From assembly GCF_014648495.1 (NCBI RefSeq), contig NZ_BMRF01000020.1, forward strand, positions 91,079 through 155,078: 64,000 nucleotides of DNA, given 5' to 3'. Source of the stretch: Actinomadura cremea. GTDB lineage: Bacteria; Actinomycetota; Actinomycetes; Streptosporangiales; Streptosporangiaceae. The notes beneath the pieces were generated by a model. The model searched no databases. It was given only the letters and a program-made list of their open reading frames with translations, and was not told the DNA's origin. Both the position numbers and the translations under genes were made by a program. Of the stretch, positions 60,853 through 64,000 are shown piece by piece; position 1 is the stretch's first letter; the number at the start of each line of letters is the position of its first letter.

Positions 60853-62505
60853 GTGTCCGACGGTCCGCTCATCGTCCAGTCCGACAAGACCCTCCTGCTC
60901 GAGGTCGACCACGCACAGGCCGACGCGTGCCGCAAGGAGATCGCCCCGTTCGCCGAGCTCGAACGGGCGCCCGAGCACGTCCACACCTACCGCGTGACGC
61001 CGCTGGCCCTGTGGAACGCCCGCGCCGCCGGGCACGACGCCGAGCAGGTCGTCGACACCCTGCTGAAGTTCTCCCGCTACCCGGTGCCGCACGCGCTCCT
61101 CGTCGACGTCGCCGACACCATGGCCCGGTACGGACGGCTGCGCCTCGAGAAGCACCCGACGCACGGGCTCGTCCTCGGGTCCTCCGACCGCTCGGTCCTG
61201 GAGGAGGTGCTGCGCGCCAAGAAGATCAAGGGCATGCTCGGCGACCGCGTCGGCGACGACGCCGTGGCCGTCCATCCGAGCGAGCGCGGCGCCCTCAAGC
61301 AGGCCCTGCTCAAGCTCGGCTGGCCCGCCGAGGACCTCGCCGGCTACGTCGACGGCGAGGCCCACCCCATCGACCTCGCCGAGGACGGCTGGGAGCTGCG
61401 CTCGTACCAGCGGGAGGCCGCGGAAGCGTTCTGGCACGGCGGCTCGGGCGTCGTCGTCCTGCCGTGCGGCGCCGGGAAGACGATCGTCGGCGCCACCGCC
61501 ATGGCCCGCGCGAAGGCCACCACGCTGATCCTGGTCACCAACACCGTCTCGGCGCACCAGTGGAAGCAGGAGCTGATCCGCCGGACGTCCCTCACCGAGG
61601 ACGAGATCGGCGAGTACACCGGCACGAAGAAGGAGATCCGGCCGGTCACGATCGCCACCTACCAGATCATGACCACCCGCCGGAAGGGCGCCTACACGCA
61701 CCTCGAGCTGTTCGACGCCCGCGACTGGGGCCTGGTCGTCTACGACGAGGTCCACCTGCTGCCCGCGCCGATCTTCCGGATGACCGCCGACCTGCAGGCC
61801 CGCCGGCGCATCGGCCTCACCGCCACGCTCGTCCGCGAGGACGGCCGCGAGGGGGACGTCTTCTCCCTCATCGGCCCCAAGCGGTACGACGCGCCCTGGA
61901 AGGACATGGAGACGCAGGGCTGGATCGCGCCCGCCGACTGCGTCGAGGTCCGCGTCACCCTCACCGACTCCGAACGGCTCGCCTACGCGACCGCCGAACC
62001 CGAGGAGCGGTACCGCTTCTGCGCGACGACCGACACCAAGACCAAGCTCGTCAAGGCGCTCGTCGACCGGCACGCGGGCGAGCAGACCCTCGTCATCGGC
62101 CAGTACATCGACCAGCTCGACGAGCTCGGCGCCCTCCTGGACGCCCCCGTCATCAAGGGCGAGACGCGCATCCGCGAACGCGAACGGCTCTTCGACGCGT
62201 TCCGCTCGGGAGAGTTGAGCGTCCTGGTCGTCTCGAAGGTCGCGAACTTCTCGATCGACCTGCCGGAGGCGTCGGTCGCCGTCCAGGTGTCGGGCGCGTA
62301 CGGCTCCCGGCAGGAGGAGGCCCAGCGCCTCGGCCGCCTGCTGCGCCCGAAGGCGAACGGCCAGGGCGCCCGCTTCTACGCCGTCGTCGCCCGCGACACG
62401 CTCGACCAGGACTACGCCGCCCACCGCCAGCGCTTCCTCGCCGAGCAGGGCTACGCCTACCGCATCGTGGACGCGGACGCCGTCCTGTCCGGCGGCGAGA
62501 TCTGA
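60853..62505 (+). CDS. DNA repair helicase XPB (ERCC3-type)
   Basis: This 550-residue SF2 helicase starts at GTG 60853. An N-terminal XPB-specific damage-recognition-like domain (~1-170, with GLVLGSSDRSVLEEVLRAKK) is followed by ELRSYQREAAEAFWHGGSGV. Walker A is LPCGAGKT, then DEVH in VVYDEVHLLPAPIF, TATLVREDGREGD (RED motif) and QRLGRLLRPKANGQ (motif VI). It is an ATP-dependent DNA translocase with a presumed role in DNA repair. It resembles M. tuberculosis XPB (Rv0861c). The Rv0862c-like partner lies 2.6 kb upstream, with three unrelated genes between. Confidence 0.95.
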   Translation: MSDGPLIVQSDKTLLLEVDHAQADACRKEIAPFAELERAPEHVHTYRVTPLALWNARAAGHDAEQVVDTLLKFSRYPVPHALLVDVADTMARYGRLRLEKHPTHGLVLGSSDRSVLEEVLRAKKIKGMLGDRVGDDAVAVHPSERGALKQALLKLGWPAEDLAGYVDGEAHPIDLAEDGWELRSYQREAAEAFWHGGSGVVVLPCGAGKTIVGATAMARAKATTLILVTNTVSAHQWKQELIRRTSLTEDEIGEYTGTKKEIRPVTIATYQIMTTRRKGAYTHLELFDARDWGLVVYDEVHLLPAPIFRMTADLQARRRIGLTATLVREDGREGDVFSLIGPKRYDAPWKDMETQGWIAPADCVEVRVTLTDSERLAYATAEPEERYRFCATTDTKTKLVKALVDRHAGEQTLVIGQYIDQLDELGALLDAPVIKGETRIRERERLFDAFRSGELSVLVVSKVANFSIDLPEASVAVQVSGAYGSRQEEAQRLGRLLRPKANGQGARFYAVVARDTLDQDYAAHRQRFLAEQGYAYRIVDADAVLSGGEI

Positions 62506-62510
62506 GCCGG

Positions 62511-62531
62511 CCGGACGCGCACGCCGTCCGG
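62511..62531. terminator. Small hairpin downstream of XPB gene
   Basis: A 7-bp stem (CCGGACG / CGTCCGG) with a 7-nt loop, 6 bp after the XPB stop and just beyond the 3' end of the convergent small ORF at 62540. It could serve as a weak bidirectional terminator. Confidence 0.45.
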
Positions 62532-62539
62532 GCCGCAGA

Positions 62540-62668
62540 TCATCCGCGCGCCGTCGGCCCGGCCCGCACGCCCTGACGGCGATCGGCGAGCAGCACGCCG
62601 ATGAGCACGCCCACCAGGGCCAGAGCGGGAAAACCAAAGACCAGATAACCGCGTTTCCCCGTCGTCAC
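62540..62668 (-). CDS. 42-residue leaderless small membrane protein (tentative)
   Basis: GTG 62668 (or 62674) to TGA 62540 on the minus strand encodes a basic TTGKRGYLVFG start, one helix (FPALALVGVLIGVLLADRRQ) and a polar tail. A TAGGCT-type -10 (62675-62680) is placed ~7 nt before the GTG, as in leaderless actinomycete genes. It is convergent with XPB. Function unknown; support rests only on the hydrophobic segment and the -10. Confidence 0.4.
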   Translation of the reverse strand: MTTGKRGYLVFGFPALALVGVLIGVLLADRRQGVRAGPTARG

Positions 62669-62778
62669 GAGCACAGCCTAGACAGGTCGCGCGACGCCGC
62701 GCGGGCACTTCGGGACATTACGCCTATTCGCCGTCGCGGCGCCGGCGCGGTCGGCCCGACCCGCCGGACGTCCGGCCG

Positions 62779-63399
62779 TCAGCCGGTGCGGTCGCCCGCC
62801 GTCGCGACCAAGCCGGACAGCTCCGCCCGCACCTCCTCCGCGTCGCCGAACAGGACGCCGCGGATCCCCGCCGCCTCCGCGGCGCGTACGTTCTCCTCGC
62901 GGTCGTCGACGAACACGACGTCCTCCGGCCCGGCCTCCAGCCGCGCCAGCAGCGTGCGGTAGATCTCCGGGTCGGGCTTGGCCAGCCGCAGGTCCGCGCT
63001 GAACAGCCGGTGCCGGAACAGCCCCGCCCACGGACGGGCGTCGACCATGCGGGCCAGCTCGACGGGGGCGTTCGACAGCAGCGCGAGCGGAGTGCCGGCC
63101 TCGGCCAGGTCCTCCAGCAGCCCGACCGTCGCCCGGTTCGCGTGCCCCCACGTGCGGACGTCCAGCGTCACCAGCACCTCGATCAGGTCGGCGTCCACCG
63201 GCGCCCCGAGCCGTCCGCACACGTCCGCCCAGAACTCGGCGGCGGACACCTCCGCCAGGTCGTACGGCTCCCGCCGCGCCCAGTACACCGGCCAGAACCG
63301 CTCCGGCGCCACCCCGGCGGTCTGCGGCAGCAACGCCCCCGCGTCCCGGGGCGGCGCGAGGCTGATGACACCCGCGTAGTCGAACACGATCCACGTCAT
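62779..63399 (-). CDS. HAD-superfamily hydrolase lacking the second motif-I Asp
   Basis: This 206-residue HAD IA protein starts at ATG 63399. Motif I is IVFDYAGVIS: the nucleophile Asp is present, but the +2 acid/base Asp is Ala (DYAGV rather than DxD), as in the DFGGV subgroup. Motif II is LALLSNAPVEL, the Lys lies in LRLAKPDPEIY and motif IV is VVFVDDREENV. The missing residue is compatible with dehalogenase-like or dead-phosphatase chemistry. It is divergent from the DeoR regulator, 38 bp between starts. Confidence 0.9.
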   Translation of the reverse strand: MTWIVFDYAGVISLAPPRDAGALLPQTAGVAPERFWPVYWARREPYDLAEVSAAEFWADVCGRLGAPVDADLIEVLVTLDVRTWGHANRATVGLLEDLAEAGTPLALLSNAPVELARMVDARPWAGLFRHRLFSADLRLAKPDPEIYRTLLARLEAGPEDVVFVDDREENVRAAEAAGIRGVLFGDAEEVRAELSGLVATAGDRTG

Positions 63400-63430
63400 G
63401 TTGACGTTTCTAACACACTTCCTGTTGGAT

Positions 63431-63449
63431 CGAACATATGGAAAGTTCG
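63431..63449. promoter_or_regulatory. Candidate DeoR operator CGAAC-N9-GTTCG over the regulator start
   Basis: An inverted repeat (CGAAC / GTTCG, 9-bp centre) spans the ATG at 63438 in the 38-bp divergent region shared with the HAD gene. Autoregulation is plausible, but the arms are only 5 bp, so confidence is low. Confidence 0.35.
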
Positions 63450-64000
63450 GATCGTGTCCTCACGCTCATCGATCGGTTGCGAACGACCGAGCACGTCACC
63501 GTGACCGACCTCGCGGCCGAGACCGGCGCATCCGAGATGACGATCCGGCGCGACCTCGACCAGCTCGCCGACCAGGGCGCCCTCCGCCGCGTCCGGGGCG
63601 GCGCCGTGAGCCTGCTGCTGCGCGGCGAGGCCACCCCCTTCGCCCTCCGCGAGCACGAGGCCGTCGGCACCAAGCGGCGCATCGCCGCGAAGCTGGACGA
63701 ACTCCTCACCGACGGCGAGGCCGTCATCCTCGACGGCGGCACGACCACCCTCACGATCGCCCGCACCGTCGCCCGCCGCCGCCTCACCGTCGTCCCCCTC
63801 GACATGCACTCCGCCAACGCGCTCGCCGGCGCCCCCGACGTCCGCCTCCTGGTCCCCGGCGGCCGCACCACGCCGGGGGCTCTCGCCTTCACGGGCCCGC
63901 TCACCGAGGCGTCCCTGGCGTCCCTGCGCGTCGACACCGCCGTCCTCGGCGTCTGCGGGCTGTCGGCCGAGCACGGCCTCACCGCCCACGACCTCGACGA
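63438..64000 (+). CDS. DeoR-family transcriptional regulator (3' truncated by window)
   Basis: From ATG 63438 the frame is open to the window end (187 codons seen). The N-terminal helix-turn-helix reads DRVLTLIDRLRTTEHVTVTD, LAAETGASEMTIRRDLDQLA, DQGALRRVRGGAV, a standard DeoR head (SEMTIRRDL). The DeoRC sensor follows: FALREHEAVGTKRRIAAKLD, VILDGGTTTLTIARTVARRR (sugar-phosphate-binding DGGTTT) and SANALAG. DeoR proteins respond to phosphorylated sugars. The gene lacks a stop codon inside the window. Confidence 0.9.
   Translation, partial: MESSDRVLTLIDRLRTTEHVTVTDLAAETGASEMTIRRDLDQLADQGALRRVRGGAVSLLLRGEATPFALREHEAVGTKRRIAAKLDELLTDGEAVILDGGTTTLTIARTVARRRLTVVPLDMHSANALAGAPDVRLLVPGGRTTPGALAFTGPLTEASLASLRVDTAVLGVCGLSAEHGLTAHDLD

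Overview
The window is about 64 kb of very GC-rich DNA. Codons mostly end in G or C, GTG starts are frequent and several genes look leaderless. Gene content points to a filamentous, non-mycobacterial actinomycete: SpoIIE-type phosphatase, Ser/Thr kinase, LuxR-type AAA regulator, teichoic-acid-type polymerases, DUF2530, DUF3027, a long cold-shock protein and bacterial XPB. A member of the Streptosporangiales such as a Thermomonosporaceae (Actinomadura-like) is my inference; no rRNA, tRNA, CRISPR array, insertion sequence or prophage was recognised.

Region by region. 1-2.4 kb: the end of a CoxM-type flavoprotein subunit, a membrane-tethered CoxG-like protein and a methyltransferase. 2.5-9.6 kb: two tandem, paralogous giant proteins that fuse a GT2 glycosyltransferase to a CDP-glycerol glycerophosphotransferase domain, probably for wall polymer synthesis. 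9.8-14 kb: regulators (OxyR with both redox cysteines, a TetR divergent from a soluble histidine kinase with two matching operators, and a membrane Ser/Thr kinase). 14.1-19.9 kb: SDR, AMACR-like CoA-transferase/racemase, AAA-LuxR regulator, methyltransferase. 20-25 kb: acyl-CoA metabolism (long acyl-CoA dehydrogenase, divergent IclR, a crotonase, a thiolase). 25-31 kb: an MFS exporter with a fused winged-helix tail, small membrane proteins, a methyltransferase and an orphan Imm49-like protein.

30.5-63 kb carries a conserved actinobacterial core neighbourhood. It holds a SpoIIE phosphatase, a DtxR/IdeR/DmdR1-type metal regulator, pdxH coupled to an MFS gene, citrate synthase 2, serC, MarR+MFS, DUF2530, a sacsin/Hsp90-like ATPase coupled to DUF3027, a long Csp, an Rv0862c-like helicase-associated protein and XPB helicase. 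From memory this resembles M. tuberculosis Rv0861c-Rv0889c and the S. coelicolor SCO4387-SCO4394 area. Lineage-specific genes are interspersed: a 975-residue receptor-like protein with a C-terminal periplasmic-binding-protein domain, a 724-residue membrane protein with repeated PH-like modules, TetR, HAD and ArsR+MFS genes. The right end has a HAD hydrolase divergent from a DeoR regulator that runs off the window.

The most notable items are: a uracil-DNA glycosylase (UdgX) gene broken by an internal deletion that removes its uracil-linking loop; a full-length antisense ORF opposite the DtxR-type regulator, recalling dmdR1/adm of Streptomyces; the receptor-like 975-residue protein; the TetR/histidine-kinase operator pair; and the Imm49-like immunity protein with an internal duplication and no toxin beside it.
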